Counted from the first letter of the stretch, positions 49,018-59,018 are shown. The stretch: 64,000 bases of DNA from an uncultured Saprospiraceae bacterium (GCA_938045585.1 CALIAU010000015.1:114751-178750); one strand, 5' to 3'. Notes: a model not told the origin generated them from the letters alone. Made by a program: numbers and translations.

Positions 49018-52000
49018 ATGGAAAAAATTGCTCCATATTCAGCAAAAAACAAGATACGTATACTTACTGCAGGTTCACTTTTTGACGGCCATGATGCGGC
49101 AATAAATATTATGCGTAGGATTATTCAACGTTCCGGTGCAGAGGTGATCCATCTAGGACATAACCGACCGGTGCATGAAATTGTGGATGCAGCAATACAG
49201 GAGGATGTGCAGGGAATTGCATTGACTTCTTACCAGGGAGGACACAATGAGTTTTTTAAGTATGCTTATGATTTATTAAAAGAGCAAAACGCTGAGCATA
49301 TAAAAATCTTCGGTGGAGGAGGAGGAACAATTCTTCCTACGGAAATAGAAGACTTGCATGCCTATGGAATTACACGTATTTATTCGCCAGATGATGGTCG
49401 TTCGATGGGCTTACAAGGGATGATAAATGATCTCTTGGAGAAATGTGATTATCCAGTTGGCGCAAGTTTAAATGGCCAACTAAAAGCGATATCACCAAAA
49501 AATCATGGAGCGATTGCTCGACTAATAACGGCCTTAGAAAATTATCCTGAGGAAAATAAAGCTTGGCTGGATGCCGTCAAGGAAGAGGTGAAAGATGTAG
49601 AAATTCCTGTCTTAGGTATTACTGGAACAGGTGGCGCTGGTAAATCAAGTTTAGTAGACGAATTAGTCATGCGTTACTTACATGCCTTTCCTGAAAAGAC
49701 CTTGGGTATTATATCCGTAGATCCGTCAAAAAGAAAAACGGGTGGTGCTTTATTGGGAGATAGAATACGTATGAATTCTATCGCAGATAAACGTGTGTTT
49801 ATGCGTTCTCTTGCAACACGTCAGTATAACCTTGCATTGAATAAACACATTGACGGTACAATATCAATTTTAAAGAAATCAGGGTTTGATTTGATAATTC
49901 TAGAGACATCTGGGATAGGACAGTCTGATTCTGAAATAGTAGATCATGCAGATGTGTCCGCGTATATCATGACACCAGAATATGGTGCAGCATCGCAGTT
50001 GGAGAAAATTGACATGTTAGATTTTGCAGATCTTATTGCCATTAATAAATTTGATAAACGTGGTTCGCAGGATGCTTTGCGTGATGTGAAAAAACAGTAT
50101 CAACGGAATCATGATCTTTGGCATGAAGATCCCAGCACGATGCCAGTGTATGGAACCATTGCCTCACAGTTTAATGATCCGGGAGTCAATGTTTTGTTTA
50201 ATGACCTTATAGATAAATTATTTCCTAAAAACAGTTTAGCAGATCTCAAGGAGGGCGAAAGTGAAAAGCAGTATATCATTCCTCCTGCACGTGTGCGATA
50301 TCTATCTGAGATAAAAGACACCATTGAAAAGTATGATGCGGAAGTAGAAGAGCAGGCGGATTTAGCTACTAAATTATATAGTATTGATCAGGTGAAAAGT
50401 ATTACGGAAGAATCCGCTATGACCGAGCACCTGGAGCAATTGAAAAAAGATACAGAGGCAGATCTCAAAAAGGAAAATCAGGATATTATAGAAGGGTGGG
50501 AGTCTAAGAAGAAGTCGTATACAGACGAAAGCTTTGTGTATAAGGTAAGAGATAAAGAATTTAAAGTAGAGAATTATACGAAGTCGCTCTCGCAGTCAGA
50601 TATTCCTAAAATCGCACTTCCTAGATATAAAGACTGGGGTGAAATTTTACGTTGGTCCAAACAAGAAAATGTCCCTGGTGAATTTCCATTTACGGCTGGT
50701 GTCTTTCCATTCAAGAGAAAGGGAGAAGATCCCACACGTATGTTTGCTGGAGAAGGAGGTCCTGAGCGTACTAACAAACGCTTTCACTATTTGTCTAAGG
50801 GTATGCCTGCAAAAAGACTGTCTACTGCCTTTGACTCCGTAACACTCTATGGCGAAGATCCAGACCATCGTCCGGATATTTATGGGAAAGTAGGAAACTC
50901 AGGTGTTAATGTGAGTTCGTTGAATGATGCAAAGAAATTGTATTCAGGTTTTGATCTTTGTAATCCTAAGACCTCCGTTTCCATGACCATTAATGGTCCT
51001 GCAGCAACCATCTGTGCGTATTTCATGAACGCAGCGATAGATCAGCAGTGTGAACTGTATATAAAAGAACATGGTTTGGAGGCAAAGGTGGAAGCAGCCT
51101 TTAAAGCGCATTACGATACCAAGGGCATAGAGCGACCTAAGTACGAGGGAGACATTCCAGACGGGAATGATGGGCTAGGACTTATGCTTCTAGGCTTGAC
51201 CGGTGATATGGTTTTGGAGCAGGATGTGTATGCAGAATTAAAAAAGAAAGCCTTAGCTTCTGTACGAGGAACCGTGCAGGCAGATATATTAAAAGAAGAT
51301 CAAGCACAGAATACCTGTATATTTTCTACCGAGTTTTCTCTTAAACTTATGGGAGATGTCCAGCAGTATTTCATCGATCATAGGGTGCGTAATTTTTATT
51401 CGGTTTCTATATCTGGTTATCACATTGCGGAGGCAGGGGCAAATCCTATCACCCAGCTAGCCTTTACCCTGTCCAATGGTTTTACCTTTGTGGAGTACTA
51501 TCTTTCTAGAGGCATGGACATCAATGATTTTGCGCCCAATTTATCCTTCTTCTTTAGCAATGGGGTAGATCCAGAATATGCAGTGATAGGAAGGGTAGCG
51601 AGACGGATATGGTCAAAGGCAATGAAGTATAAGTATAGTGCCAATGCCCGTTCGCAAAAACTCAAGTACCATATTCAAACTTCCGGTAGATCATTACATG
51701 CGCAGGAAATCGATTTTAATGATATTCGAACAACACTGCAGGCACTGTATGCGATTTATGACAATTGTAATTCGCTCCATACGAATGCCTATGATGAGGC
51801 AATAACGACACCTACAGAAGATAGTGTCCGTCGCGCTGTAGCTATTCAGATGATAATAAATCACGAGTTAGGCTTAGCAAAGAACGAAAATCCTATTCAG
51901 GGTTCATTTATTATAGAAGAACTGACTGACTTAGTAGAGGAAGCAGTGCTGCTAGAGTTTGATAGAATAACAGAACGTGGTGGTGTTTTGGGCGCTATGG

Positions 52001-52365
52001 AAACGATGTACCAGCGCAGCAAAATTCAAGAAGAGAGTTTATACTATGAGACTCTCAAGCATACGGGTGAGTATCCTATTATTGGAGTAAATACCTTTTT
52101 ATCCTCTAAGGGTTCGCCTACCGTAATTCCGAGTGAGGTCATACGTGCGACCAAGGAAGAAAAGGAGTTGCAGATAAGTAATTTGCAAGCCTTGCATGCT
52201 CAAAATCAGGATAAAGCCATGTCAGCGCTTAAAGAATTACAGCGAGCGGCTAGGGAAAATGAGAATTTATTTGAGCATCTCATGGAAGCTAGTAAAATAT
52301 GCACTCTGGGGCAGATAACGCATGCCTTATTTTCTGTGGGTGGAAAGTATAGAAGAAGTATGTAA
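49018..52365 (+). CDS. icmF: Fused isobutyryl-CoA mutase IcmF
   Basis: IcmF interconverts isobutyryl-CoA and butyryl-CoA with adenosylcobalamin. The start at 49018 ([10 protein letters not shown]) gives 1115 residues. Domains in order: cobalamin-binding ([16 protein letters not shown] near residue 25, with the DxH ligand motif), a MeaI-type GTPase chaperone (P-loop [12 protein letters not shown] near 205), and the TIM-barrel mutase from about residue 515. The substrate-pocket segment [19 protein letters not shown] and [20 protein letters not shown] match IcmF and not methylmalonyl-CoA mutase. The enzyme fits with branched-chain acyl-CoA use in the neighbouring clusters. Confidence 0.95.
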   Translation: MEKIAPYSAKNKIRILTAGSLFDGHDAAINIMRRIIQRSGAEVIHLGHNRPVHEIVDAAIQEDVQGIALTSYQGGHNEFFKYAYDLLKEQNAEHIKIFGGGGGTILPTEIEDLHAYGITRIYSPDDGRSMGLQGMINDLLEKCDYPVGASLNGQLKAISPKNHGAIARLITALENYPEENKAWLDAVKEEVKDVEIPVLGITGTGGAGKSSLVDELVMRYLHAFPEKTLGIISVDPSKRKTGGALLGDRIRMNSIADKRVFMRSLATRQYNLALNKHIDGTISILKKSGFDLIILETSGIGQSDSEIVDHADVSAYIMTPEYGAASQLEKIDMLDFADLIAINKFDKRGSQDALRDVKKQYQRNHDLWHEDPSTMPVYGTIASQFNDPGVNVLFNDLIDKLFPKNSLADLKEGESEKQYIIPPARVRYLSEIKDTIEKYDAEVEEQADLATKLYSIDQVKSITEESAMTEHLEQLKKDTEADLKKENQDIIEGWESKKKSYTDESFVYKVRDKEFKVENYTKSLSQSDIPKIALPRYKDWGEILRWSKQENVPGEFPFTAGVFPFKRKGEDPTRMFAGEGGPERTNKRFHYLSKGMPAKRLSTAFDSVTLYGEDPDHRPDIYGKVGNSGVNVSSLNDAKKLYSGFDLCNPKTSVSMTINGPAATICAYFMNAAIDQQCELYIKEHGLEAKVEAAFKAHYDTKGIERPKYEGDIPDGNDGLGLMLLGLTGDMVLEQDVYAELKKKALASVRGTVQADILKEDQAQNTCIFSTEFSLKLMGDVQQYFIDHRVRNFYSVSISGYHIAEAGANPITQLAFTLSNGFTFVEYYLSRGMDINDFAPNLSFFFSNGVDPEYAVIGRVARRIWSKAMKYKYSANARSQKLKYHIQTSGRSLHAQEIDFNDIRTTLQALYAIYDNCNSLHTNAYDEAITTPTEDSVRRAVAIQMIINHELGLAKNENPIQGSFIIEELTDLVEEAVLLEFDRITERGGVLGAMETMYQRSKIQEESLYYETLKHTGEYPIIGVNTFLSSKGSPTVIPSEVIRATKEEKELQISNLQALHAQNQDKAMSALKELQRAARENENLFEHLMEASKICTLGQITHALFSVGGKYRRSM

Positions 52366-52376
52366 GTGAAGATTTT

Positions 52377-52469
52377 GGGCATACCCCTCGTTACACTCAG
52401 GTCGTGCCCTTCCGGGCGCGCTGTTCGCTTGGTCCTTTGGACTGAGACCCTTCAGACCACTTATGCAAG
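52377..52469 (+). repeat. Dispersed GGGCAT element (copy 5, divergent)
   Basis: Begins GGGCATACCCCTCGTTACAC 11 bases after the icmF stop codon, continues with GGTCGTGCCCTTCCGGGCGCG and GGTCCTTTGGACTGAGACCC hairpins. The order (GGGCAT.CCCC, GGTCG.GC, GGTCC...GGAC) follows the other copies but the REP palindrome is missing and the 3' end is less clear. A hairpin ATTGTTA-CGCA-TAACAAT follows at 52491-52508. Confidence 0.6.
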
Positions 52470-52649
52470 CTATACAGCTCATTGTTACGCATAACAATAA
52501 GTTAACATTCATTAAATGTATAATTAATCTTCTCAAACTACTTTTGATGTACAAATATGTTGGTGCTGGGAGTTGCATTGTACTTTTTGGACAATTGATG
52601 TGGTGTATGCTCTCAGCCCTTTATTTAAACATATTGTGATATTCTATAT

Positions 52650-52683
52650 TTAACATTGGCTTAACATTGCAAATTTATCTTTG
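52650..52683 (+). promoter_or_regulatory. Pho-box-like direct repeat and -7 element before the porin gene
   Basis: TTAACAT (52650-52656), TGGC, TTAACAT (52661-52667) is a 7-base direct repeat with an 11-base period, the geometry of PhoB/PhoP binding sites. The -7 box TATCTTTG (52676-52683) follows 8 bases later, so the repeat covers the -33 region. Both downstream genes concern phosphate. Confidence 0.6.
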
Positions 52684-52721
52684 TGCCATAAACATATTTG
52701 TACTTATAAACCAATTGTCCA

Positions 52722-53930
52722 ATGAATATAATGTATAAGTCTGCGCTTATGCTTTTAATGTGCGTAGCATATCTTTCTATAAATGCCCAAACTATTGTGC
52801 CCAAATTCGGGAAAGGAATTCAAGTAACAGCACAAGATTCCTCATTTTACTTGCAGTTAGGATTCAGATTTCAAACGCTTATGCAGCATGATTGGGATAT
52901 CCCAACAGAAGGAAATTCTACATTTGAAGACCATTCTTCAAGACTCTTCATTAGAAGATCTAGACTTAAGTTTGCAGGATGGGCATTATCCCCAAAATTA
53001 AAATACAAAGCGGAGCTAGCCTTATCAAATAGAGATAATGGAGGTGGTAATTCATCTCAATTTAACAATGCTGCGAATATAATCTTGGATGCATCTGTCG
53101 AATGGAATTTTCATAAGAATATGAAACTGTGGTTTGGTCAGGGTAAGTTACCAGGTAACAGAGAACGAGTGATTTCTTCTGGAAACTTACAATTTGTGGA
53201 TCGTTCTAGACTGAATTCTAGATTTACCACAGATCGTGATGTAGCAATTATGCTTAAAAATCATGAAACGTTTGGAGAAAACTTCATACTAAAACAAGTG
53301 CTTTCCATTTCTTCAGGAGAAGGCAAGAATATAACTGCAGCAAATATTGGTGGATATGGCTATGCTGCAAAAATAGAGGCCTTACCATTTGGCAATTTCC
53401 AATCAAAAGGCGATTATGTGGGGTCTGCGGTAAAAAGAGAATCTTCAGCAAAGCTAGCGATAGCAGTATCGTATGATTATATCAATAAAGCAGGAAGAAC
53501 AAGAGGTCAAACAGGAAGCTTTATTGACGCGGAGGATGCACTTCTTAAAGATTTATCCGTCTTTTTTGTTGACTTTATGTACAAGAAAGAGGGTTTGTCT
53601 GTTATGGGAGAATATGCGTTTAAAACAACAAGTGGCGACTCTCCGATTATTATTGACGAAGAGGAAAATGCTATTGCTACCTATTACACAGGACAAGCAT
53701 TTAATCTTGCAGTTGGTCAATTTATAACAGATGATGTAGAGCTTGCAGTACGCTGGACTGATGTGAAGCCTGAAGAAGGAGTAGCGAGTAATGAACAACA
53801 ATATACCTTTGGTCTTTCAAAGTATATCGTAGGGCATAAATTGAAATTTCAAACGGATCTGACTTATAGATCTATAGAAACAAGCGACAACGAATTAATA
53901 TATAGAACACAATTTGATTTTCATTTTTAG
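52722..53930 (+). CDS. Phosphate-selective porin O/P family protein
   Basis: The 402-residue protein has a signal peptide (MNIMYKSALMLLMCVAYLSINAQ; the start may be at 52731) and an outer-membrane beta-barrel of the OprO/OprP family: FYLQLGFRFQTLMQHDWD, FIRRSRLKFAGWALSPKLKY, WFGQGKLPGNRERVISSGNLQF and a C-terminal strand ending in FDFHF. Such porins let phosphate or polyphosphate cross the outer membrane. The Pho-box-like promoter and the Na/Pi transporter gene 36 bases downstream support a role in phosphate uptake, probably induced on starvation. Confidence 0.9.
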   Translation: MNIMYKSALMLLMCVAYLSINAQTIVPKFGKGIQVTAQDSSFYLQLGFRFQTLMQHDWDIPTEGNSTFEDHSSRLFIRRSRLKFAGWALSPKLKYKAELALSNRDNGGGNSSQFNNAANIILDASVEWNFHKNMKLWFGQGKLPGNRERVISSGNLQFVDRSRLNSRFTTDRDVAIMLKNHETFGENFILKQVLSISSGEGKNITAANIGGYGYAAKIEALPFGNFQSKGDYVGSAVKRESSAKLAIAVSYDYINKAGRTRGQTGSFIDAEDALLKDLSVFFVDFMYKKEGLSVMGEYAFKTTSGDSPIIIDEEENAIATYYTGQAFNLAVGQFITDDVELAVRWTDVKPEEGVASNEQQYTFGLSKYIVGHKLKFQTDLTYRSIETSDNELIYRTQFDFHF

Positions 53931-53966
53931 AACATTTCAAGCGAATTCAACTATAATTTTTTTAAG

Positions 53967-55775
53967 ATGAAAAAGATTTTAACCAACGTATCACTTTCTT
54001 TAATGCTAGTCATCCTTTTTACGCATCCAGCATGGGCTGGTTCAGATGGTGAAGGGTCCAGCTTTGGCTTTTGGGACGGTGTCAATATCTTAGGTGCCTT
54101 GGCATTTTTTATTTATGGGATGAAACTCATGAGTGAAGGGATTCAGAGAGCAGCGGGTTCTCAGCTAAGGAATATCCTTCGTTCAATGACCAAGAATAGA
54201 TACCTTGGCGTATTTACAGGGTTTCTAATTACAGCGCTCGTGCAGTCTTCTTCTGCAACAACTGTTATGACCGTATCTTTTGTGAATGCAGGACTTCTGT
54301 CTTTGGTAGAATCTGCAGGTGTTATGATGGGTGCAAATATAGGAACTACAGTAACAGGCTGGATAATCGCCTTATTGGGCTTTAAAGTTAAGCTAAGCGC
54401 GTACTCCATTCCTCTACTTGCCTTAGGTGTACCCATGCATTTTTCAAATAAAGGAAAATTAAAGTACTGGGGAGAATTTTTGATAGGATTTGCCATTTTA
54501 TTCTTGGGCCTATCTTATTTAAAAAATGCTGTTCCTGATATCGGTGGAAGTGATGCACTTGCATGGATTAAGGGGTTCTCTGATTACGGGATTTTATCAA
54601 GAATATTCTTTGTGTTTGTTGGAGCGCTTGTAACTATCATTGTGCAGTCGTCAAGTGCGGCAATGGCAATAACCCTAACACTAGTATATGCAGGTTGGTT
54701 ACCTTTAGATGTAGCTGCAGCTATGGTATTAGGAGAAAATATTGGAACAACAATTACTGCAGAATTAGCTTCTATAGTTGGGAACACAAATGCAAAACGT
54801 TCAGCAAGAATTCATTCTATGTTTAATATCATTGGCGTATCCTGGATGGTGTTCTTATTACCTTGGGCAATGGAGTTAATTACCATGGTGGTAGAAAACT
54901 TTACGCACATCTTCGAAAGTAATAAGAAACTTAAGGTGGAAGATCTTAGTCAAGAGAATATTATGAACACCTATAAATTGGCGGCTTTCCACACCCTCTT
55001 TAATATTACGAATGTACTATTACTCTTAGCTTTCGTACCCCTTCTAGTAAAAGCAGCAGTCTGGTCTGTGAAAGGATCTGAGGATGATGCAGATGATCAA
55101 CAAGGGCTTAAGTTTATTGGAAATGCGATTAAAACTCCTGAATTGGCCACTGTAGAGTTACAGAAGGAAGCGGCGCACTTTGGAACTGTAGTTTCTAGAA
55201 TGTCGGGTTTCTCGAGAACATTGATAAATGAAACAGAGGTGAAGAAGCAGAAGAAGATGTTGAAGAAACTAAAGAAGTATGAGAAGATTTCTGATGATAT
55301 GGAAAAAGAGATTACGGAATATATTACAAAACTAGGATCAAGTGAAATTACGCCTAAGACAAGTATGCGTTTACGTTCTGTATTGAATGTATGTAATGAC
55401 CTAGAGCGTATAGGTGATATTTACTTTCAGATATCAAAAACGATAGAACTGAAGAATGAGGAAAACGCTTATTTTACTCCGAAGCAGAGAGAAAATATAA
55501 ATACAATGTCCGATATGGTGGACAATGCCTTTAATGTTATGGTGGCAAACCTTCAAACGCCTAGATATGATGATGTGGATAAGTCAGAAGCTGAAAAGAT
55601 TGAGAAAAAGATTAACAAGCTTAGAAACGAATTCAAAGATGAGCATCTTTCGAATCTTGGTAAGCCAGACTATAATGTAAAATCTGCTATGATCTATAAT
55701 AATATCATTCATTCTTTAGAAAAAGTAGGAGACCATATTATAAACGTTACAGAGGCTGTCGTAGGGGAGATTTAG
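53967..55775 (+). CDS. Na/Pi cotransporter (NptA type) with C-terminal PhoU-like domain
   Basis: The 602-residue protein imports phosphate with sodium. After a signal-like N-terminus come about eight membrane segments carrying the duplicated signature: ALVQSSSATTVMTVSFVNAG (near 91) and IIVQSSSAAMAITLTLVYAG (near 226), each followed by MGANIGTT or LGENIGTT. From about residue 388 to the end a PhoU-like helical domain (LNVCNDLERIGDIYFQ, NIIHSLEKVGDHIINV) faces the cytoplasm. It is the second gene after the Pho-box-like promoter. Its stop codon is followed at once by a mini-hairpin array. Confidence 0.93.
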   Translation: MKKILTNVSLSLMLVILFTHPAWAGSDGEGSSFGFWDGVNILGALAFFIYGMKLMSEGIQRAAGSQLRNILRSMTKNRYLGVFTGFLITALVQSSSATTVMTVSFVNAGLLSLVESAGVMMGANIGTTVTGWIIALLGFKVKLSAYSIPLLALGVPMHFSNKGKLKYWGEFLIGFAILFLGLSYLKNAVPDIGGSDALAWIKGFSDYGILSRIFFVFVGALVTIIVQSSSAAMAITLTLVYAGWLPLDVAAAMVLGENIGTTITAELASIVGNTNAKRSARIHSMFNIIGVSWMVFLLPWAMELITMVVENFTHIFESNKKLKVEDLSQENIMNTYKLAAFHTLFNITNVLLLLAFVPLLVKAAVWSVKGSEDDADDQQGLKFIGNAIKTPELATVELQKEAAHFGTVVSRMSGFSRTLINETEVKKQKKMLKKLKKYEKISDDMEKEITEYITKLGSSEITPKTSMRLRSVLNVCNDLERIGDIYFQISKTIELKNEENAYFTPKQRENINTMSDMVDNAFNVMVANLQTPRYDDVDKSEAEKIEKKINKLRNEFKDEHLSNLGKPDYNVKSAMIYNNIIHSLEKVGDHIINVTEAVVGEI

Positions 55776-55915
55776 GCAATGAGCGAAGCTCATTGCTGGT
55801 TTTTGCACTCAGAGAGTGCGGGTTTCCGCCTTCGGCTGGTTTCCGCTGCGCTGGTTTTTGCCTGCGGCTGGTTTGTGAATTGCTAATTGCCACCCCTTTG
55901 GGGAATAGAATCACT
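55776..55915 (+). repeat. Mini-hairpin array downstream of the Na/Pi transporter gene
   Basis: Beginning on the base after the stop codon: GCAATGAGC-GAA-GCTCATTGC (55776-55796), TGGTTTTT, GCACTC-AGA-GAGTGC (55805-55819), GGGTTT, CC-GCC-TTC-GGC-TGG, TTT, CC-GC-TGC-GC-TGG, TTTTT, GCC-TGC-GGC, TGGTTT, and CCCC-TTT-GGGG (about 55893-55903). Every loop has three bases and the linkers are TGGTTT or GGGTTT. It is the clearest of three similar arrays. Confidence 0.85.
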
Positions 55916-55979
55916 ACCTAATCCTTCCATCTCACAAATCCCAGTTCAAAGTCGATTATAATTCTAGATATTCCTTTAA

Positions 55980-56112
55980 CCTGCCTACGTGCCTTTGGCA
56001 GGCGGGTCCTTACAATTCTGTTCAAATCGGATTTCAAGCAGCACCGCAGGTGCGAAAACCAGCCCTGCCTACGTGCCTCAGCAGGCAGGCTGAAAGGCGG
56101 AAACTACGAAAC
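55980..56112 (-). repeat. REP-like palindromes and reversed hairpin array
   Basis: REP-like palindromes lie at 55980-56005 (CCTGCC/GGCAGG) and 56063-56090 (GCCCTGCCT/AGGCAGGC). Between and after them, read on the minus strand, are CACC-TGC-GGTG with GGTTTTCGC and GATGGTTTCGTAGTTTCCGCC, the same linker style as the arrays but in the opposite direction to the one at 55776. The remaining DNA up to 56303 is promoter-like and holds a TAATGCC-TTA-GGCATTA hairpin near 56142. Confidence 0.65.
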
Positions 56113-56303
56113 CATCACCCTCTGGTGCGGATACCTATTTAATGCCTAAGGCATTAAAATCATCCAAGGAACTTGGCCTTTCGTCGAAGAAATCGTTCAT
56201 TTTCGATAAACTTTAAGGAAACTGTAACAAAAATAGAAAGTATGCCGTCATCCCGATGTAACTTAGAAAAACTCTCTTTTATTAATCAAATAAAAATTTA
56301 CAG

Positions 56304-57062
56304 ATGAAAAATTTTATACTTATTGCCTTGCTTGCCTCCTTCACCACAGGGATTTTTGCTCAGAACATAATTGAAAGAGAGTTTAGCCATTACATTGATC
56401 AAGAGAATGTGACGAGTGTATTCGTTTCAGGAAAAGTGTTTGAATATGCTTCTTACATTGAAACAAACGAGCCCGAATTTGAAGAAATTAAAGACTTCAT
56501 TACTACCATAGAATCATTCAATTTAATTGCCGTGCAGGATCATCCAACACCTGCTGAAGAGTACAGGGCTGCGACTAAGCGCGTAGGATCTGATTACGAA
56601 GAACTTATCCGTGTCACAGATAAAGAAGGGAACATTACGGTATATATCGATGAGGAGAATGGCATCGTGACTGAATTAGTGGGTATAGCAAGTGGTGAAA
56701 AAGAGTTTGTTGTTTTCTCACTGTATGGAAGAATGGACTTGAATAAGGTAGGGGAGTTAGCTGGTAAATTGCAGTCAGATGGTTTTGAGCAACTTTCAGT
56801 AATCAGAGATAATGAGGTAGCAAAAGTGAAGGTATATCCTAATCCAACAAATGCAGCAGATGGCTTTACCTTAGAGGTGCCCGAATCTATGGATGGGGGA
56901 ACAGGTACAGTGTATGATATGAATGGGTCAAAGATTAATAGCTTTCCATTACGTACCGGAGATCAAAATATGGAAACACAGTCATATGCACCAGGGAAGT
57001 ATATAGTAGAGTTGCAAAAAGATGGTGTGCGTATAAAAAAGAAACTAATCGTAGTACAGTAA
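56304..57062 (+). CDS. Secreted DUF4252-like protein with T9SS sorting domain
   Basis: A signal peptide (MKNFILIALLASFTTGIFAQ) starts this 252-residue protein. Residues about 22-165 resemble DUF4252-type domains of Bacteroidota (SVFVSGKVFEYASYIE, DEENGIVTELVGIASGEKEF). From about residue 170 there is a type A sorting domain for type IX secretion: KVKVYPNPTN, then GTVYDMNGSKI and a final KYIVELQKDGVRIKKKLIV. It should cross the outer membrane through the T9SS and stay attached to the surface or be released. No enzymatic motif is seen. Confidence 0.85.
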   Translation: MKNFILIALLASFTTGIFAQNIIEREFSHYIDQENVTSVFVSGKVFEYASYIETNEPEFEEIKDFITTIESFNLIAVQDHPTPAEEYRAATKRVGSDYEELIRVTDKEGNITVYIDEENGIVTELVGIASGEKEFVVFSLYGRMDLNKVGELAGKLQSDGFEQLSVIRDNEVAKVKVYPNPTNAADGFTLEVPESMDGGTGTVYDMNGSKINSFPLRTGDQNMETQSYAPGKYIVELQKDGVRIKKKLIVVQ

Positions 57063-57084
57063 GAGTTAATTGAATTGTATTTAT

Positions 57085-57115
57085 AAAGGTGATGTCTTTC
57101 TTAGGCATCACCTTT
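57085..57115 (+). terminator. Intrinsic terminator of the DUF4252-like gene
   Basis: AAAGGTGATG (57085-57094) pairs with CATCACCTTT (57106-57115), followed by TTTT. It lies 22 bases after the stop codon. Confidence 0.85.
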
Positions 57116-57174
57116 TTTATTTTGGGACTTAGAAAAAAAATGATACCTTTTGAATAAACAAAACGTAAAACCTT

Positions 57175-57606
57175 ATGAATACAACAAAAATCCCCACCTG
57201 GTTTTGGATTGTAGCAGTATTAGCACTCCTTTGGAACGCGATGGGAGTCTTTGCTTTTATCAATGACTTTAATATGTCAGCTGAAACGCTGGCGGCTTAT
57301 ACTCCTGAGCAGCAAGAAGTCCTAAAAGAGTACCCTAGTTGGACTAAAGTATTCTATGGTCTGGCCACAGTAGGTGGACTCTTAGGCTGCATAGGACTAT
57401 TGCTACGTAAGGGATGGGCAGTCCCTATGTTTTTTGCCTCCATAGTAGGTGTCATTTTACAACAGGGACATTCCATTTTTATGACCAGAGCGAGAGAAGT
57501 GTTTGGTATGGGAGCAACTGTAGTTTTTCCAATAATTATTTTAATCCTTGCCATTGCACTGTATTTCTTTGCACGGATGGCAAAATCTAAAGCCTGGATT
57601 ACGTAG
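57175..57606 (+). CDS. Four-helix membrane protein
   Basis: The 143-residue protein has four hydrophobic segments: residues about 9-28 (WFWIVAVLALLWNAMG), 58-78 (VFYGLATVGGLLGCIGLLL), 84-102 (AVPMFFASIVGVILQQ) and 112-134 (GATVVFPIIILILAIALYFF). It is an integral inner-membrane protein of a small family sometimes listed as a sugar transporter without experimental support. It stands alone between two terminators. Function unknown. Confidence 0.8.
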   Translation: MNTTKIPTWFWIVAVLALLWNAMGVFAFINDFNMSAETLAAYTPEQQEVLKEYPSWTKVFYGLATVGGLLGCIGLLLRKGWAVPMFFASIVGVILQQGHSIFMTRAREVFGMGATVVFPIIILILAIALYFFARMAKSKAWIT

Positions 57607-57616
57607 AGTCAGGCAT

Positions 57617-57650
57617 AAAAAAAGCCTTCCCAGTGGGGAAGGCTTTTTTT
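57617..57650. terminator. Bidirectional terminator
   Basis: AAAAAAAGCCTTCCC (57617-57631) pairs perfectly with GGGAAGGCTTTTTTT (57636-57650) around the loop AGTG. It lies between convergent genes and has a T or A tract on both sides. Confidence 0.92.
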
Positions 57651-57703
57651 ATTCATTGTTAAGTGCTAAGGCTTGAGCACTTTTACTTAAAATAATTCCT
57701 AGC

Positions 57704-58756
57704 TTACATATTAGCCGCTTTCGCTTCTTTCTCTTTTAATTTTTCCATCTTTTCTTCTACTTGCTCTATCTGTTTCATAGCGGATTTGTATCTCTGATTC
57801 GTAATAGTACCAGCTGCCTTTCTTTCTTCTAAATTTTTCTTTAGCTCATCTAGTTTTTCTTGTTTTACATCTCGTTCCATTATACTAGCATCCGCTCTTT
57901 TTTTCATTCGCTCTTTCTTATTTTCATAACGCATCTTTTTTTCTTTTGCCTGCATTCCTCTACTTGCATTCCGCTTAGCCATTTGTTCCATTCGTTTGTT
58001 GTATTCCTCCTGTGTAATTATACCGCTGTCTAGTCTTTCCTTTAGTGCAGCTTCTCGCATGTCTACACGTGCACCTTTCTTTCCTGTATTGTCACCAAGC
58101 TCATTCCACTTAGCTTTCCCTTTTCCTTTTGCGTTTTCTTTTTTCTCTCTCTGCTCATCCGTAAGTTTATCAGTCCATTCATTTCCTTTCTTCGTTTTTT
58201 CTTTCCTTTCTGCTCTTTTTTCTTCAAAACGTTCCAAACGCTCTTTACGTTTCGCCTTTTGTTCTTCTGTCATTTCACTTTTAAGTATTCTTTCTTCCTT
58301 CATCTTCTGCTTTTCCTTTTCCATCTGATCCATACGTTTTTTATGCCCTTTAGGAACCCTACGCGTTTTGTCTTTATACATGCCTTTTCTTGCAGCCTCT
58401 AGTTTTGACTTTTGACTAGCATATTTTTCATCGCTTATTTTTCCTTCTGCTCTTTTTCGTTCTAAAACATTTAGGGCTTGCTGAATTCTTTTATCTCTCA
58501 TGTAAAACCCTTCCCCTGGAAGAAGTCCTCCATTCTGTCCCTTTCCCATTCCTTTCTTCGCCTTTTTAGTTTTGCCTTCTTCTTGCGCATGTACTCCATG
58601 CTCTTTAAGAATTTCTTCTATTTCTTCTTGTTCATGTGCACGTGGTGCTTCTGTGGTTTCAGTACTAGGAGCTTTTTCTAAGATTTGTGCATTTATCTGA
58701 ACTATGCCAAGCATCAAGAATGCGAGCATAAACAGTTTGATATTGTTATTTTTCAT
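57704..58756 (-). CDS. Exported lysine/glutamate-rich protein with three SHOCT-like motifs
   Basis: After a signal peptide (MKNNNIKLFMLAFLMLGIVQINAQ) the 350-residue protein is highly charged and helical. Three short motifs of the SHOCT type (xGxIxxExY...) are spread along it: RAEGKISDEKYASQKSKL (about 110), LDSGIITQEEYNKRMEQM (about 240) and KAAGTITNQRYKSAMKQI (about 320). They are separated by lysine/glutamate-rich coiled-coil-like stretches. The role is unknown; an extended envelope or cell-wall-associated protein is plausible. The gene is convergent with the four-helix membrane protein gene. Confidence 0.75.
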   Translation of the reverse strand: MKNNNIKLFMLAFLMLGIVQINAQILEKAPSTETTEAPRAHEQEEIEEILKEHGVHAQEEGKTKKAKKGMGKGQNGGLLPGEGFYMRDKRIQQALNVLERKRAEGKISDEKYASQKSKLEAARKGMYKDKTRRVPKGHKKRMDQMEKEKQKMKEERILKSEMTEEQKAKRKERLERFEEKRAERKEKTKKGNEWTDKLTDEQREKKENAKGKGKAKWNELGDNTGKKGARVDMREAALKERLDSGIITQEEYNKRMEQMAKRNASRGMQAKEKKMRYENKKERMKKRADASIMERDVKQEKLDELKKNLEERKAAGTITNQRYKSAMKQIEQVEEKMEKLKEKEAKAANM

Positions 58757-58808
58757 AGTATTAAGTTTTTAAATAAGAAGTCAGTTTAATATTAGGACGC
58801 AAAAACAT

Positions 58809-59018
58809 CTAAAATTCCTCAAGTAGCTGTAAGATTGAATCAATATCCTCATGTAATGAGTCTATTTCACTTTCTAAATCCTCAATCTCTTTGTATTCAG
58901 TATCAACCGTGCTATCTATCGTAAGTTCTTGATTGTCAGTGTATATTGGCTTGGATTCGGACTTGCAATGGATACAAAACAATGCACTAGTAAGTGCTAA
59001 AATCCCTAATATTCGCAT
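58809..59018 (-). CDS. Small lipoprotein (69 aa)
   Basis: MRILGILALTSALFCIHC is a lipoprotein signal with the cysteine at residue 18. The remaining 50 residues are acidic and helical with leucine/isoleucine heptads (IEDLESEIDSLHEDIDSILQ), like a short coiled coil, recalling Lpp-type small lipoproteins in form only. It is 52 bases upstream of the SHOCT-like gene and in the same direction, so they may be co-transcribed. Confidence 0.7.
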   Translation of the reverse strand: MRILGILALTSALFCIHCKSESKPIYTDNQELTIDSTVDTEYKEIEDLESEIDSLHEDIDSILQLLEEF

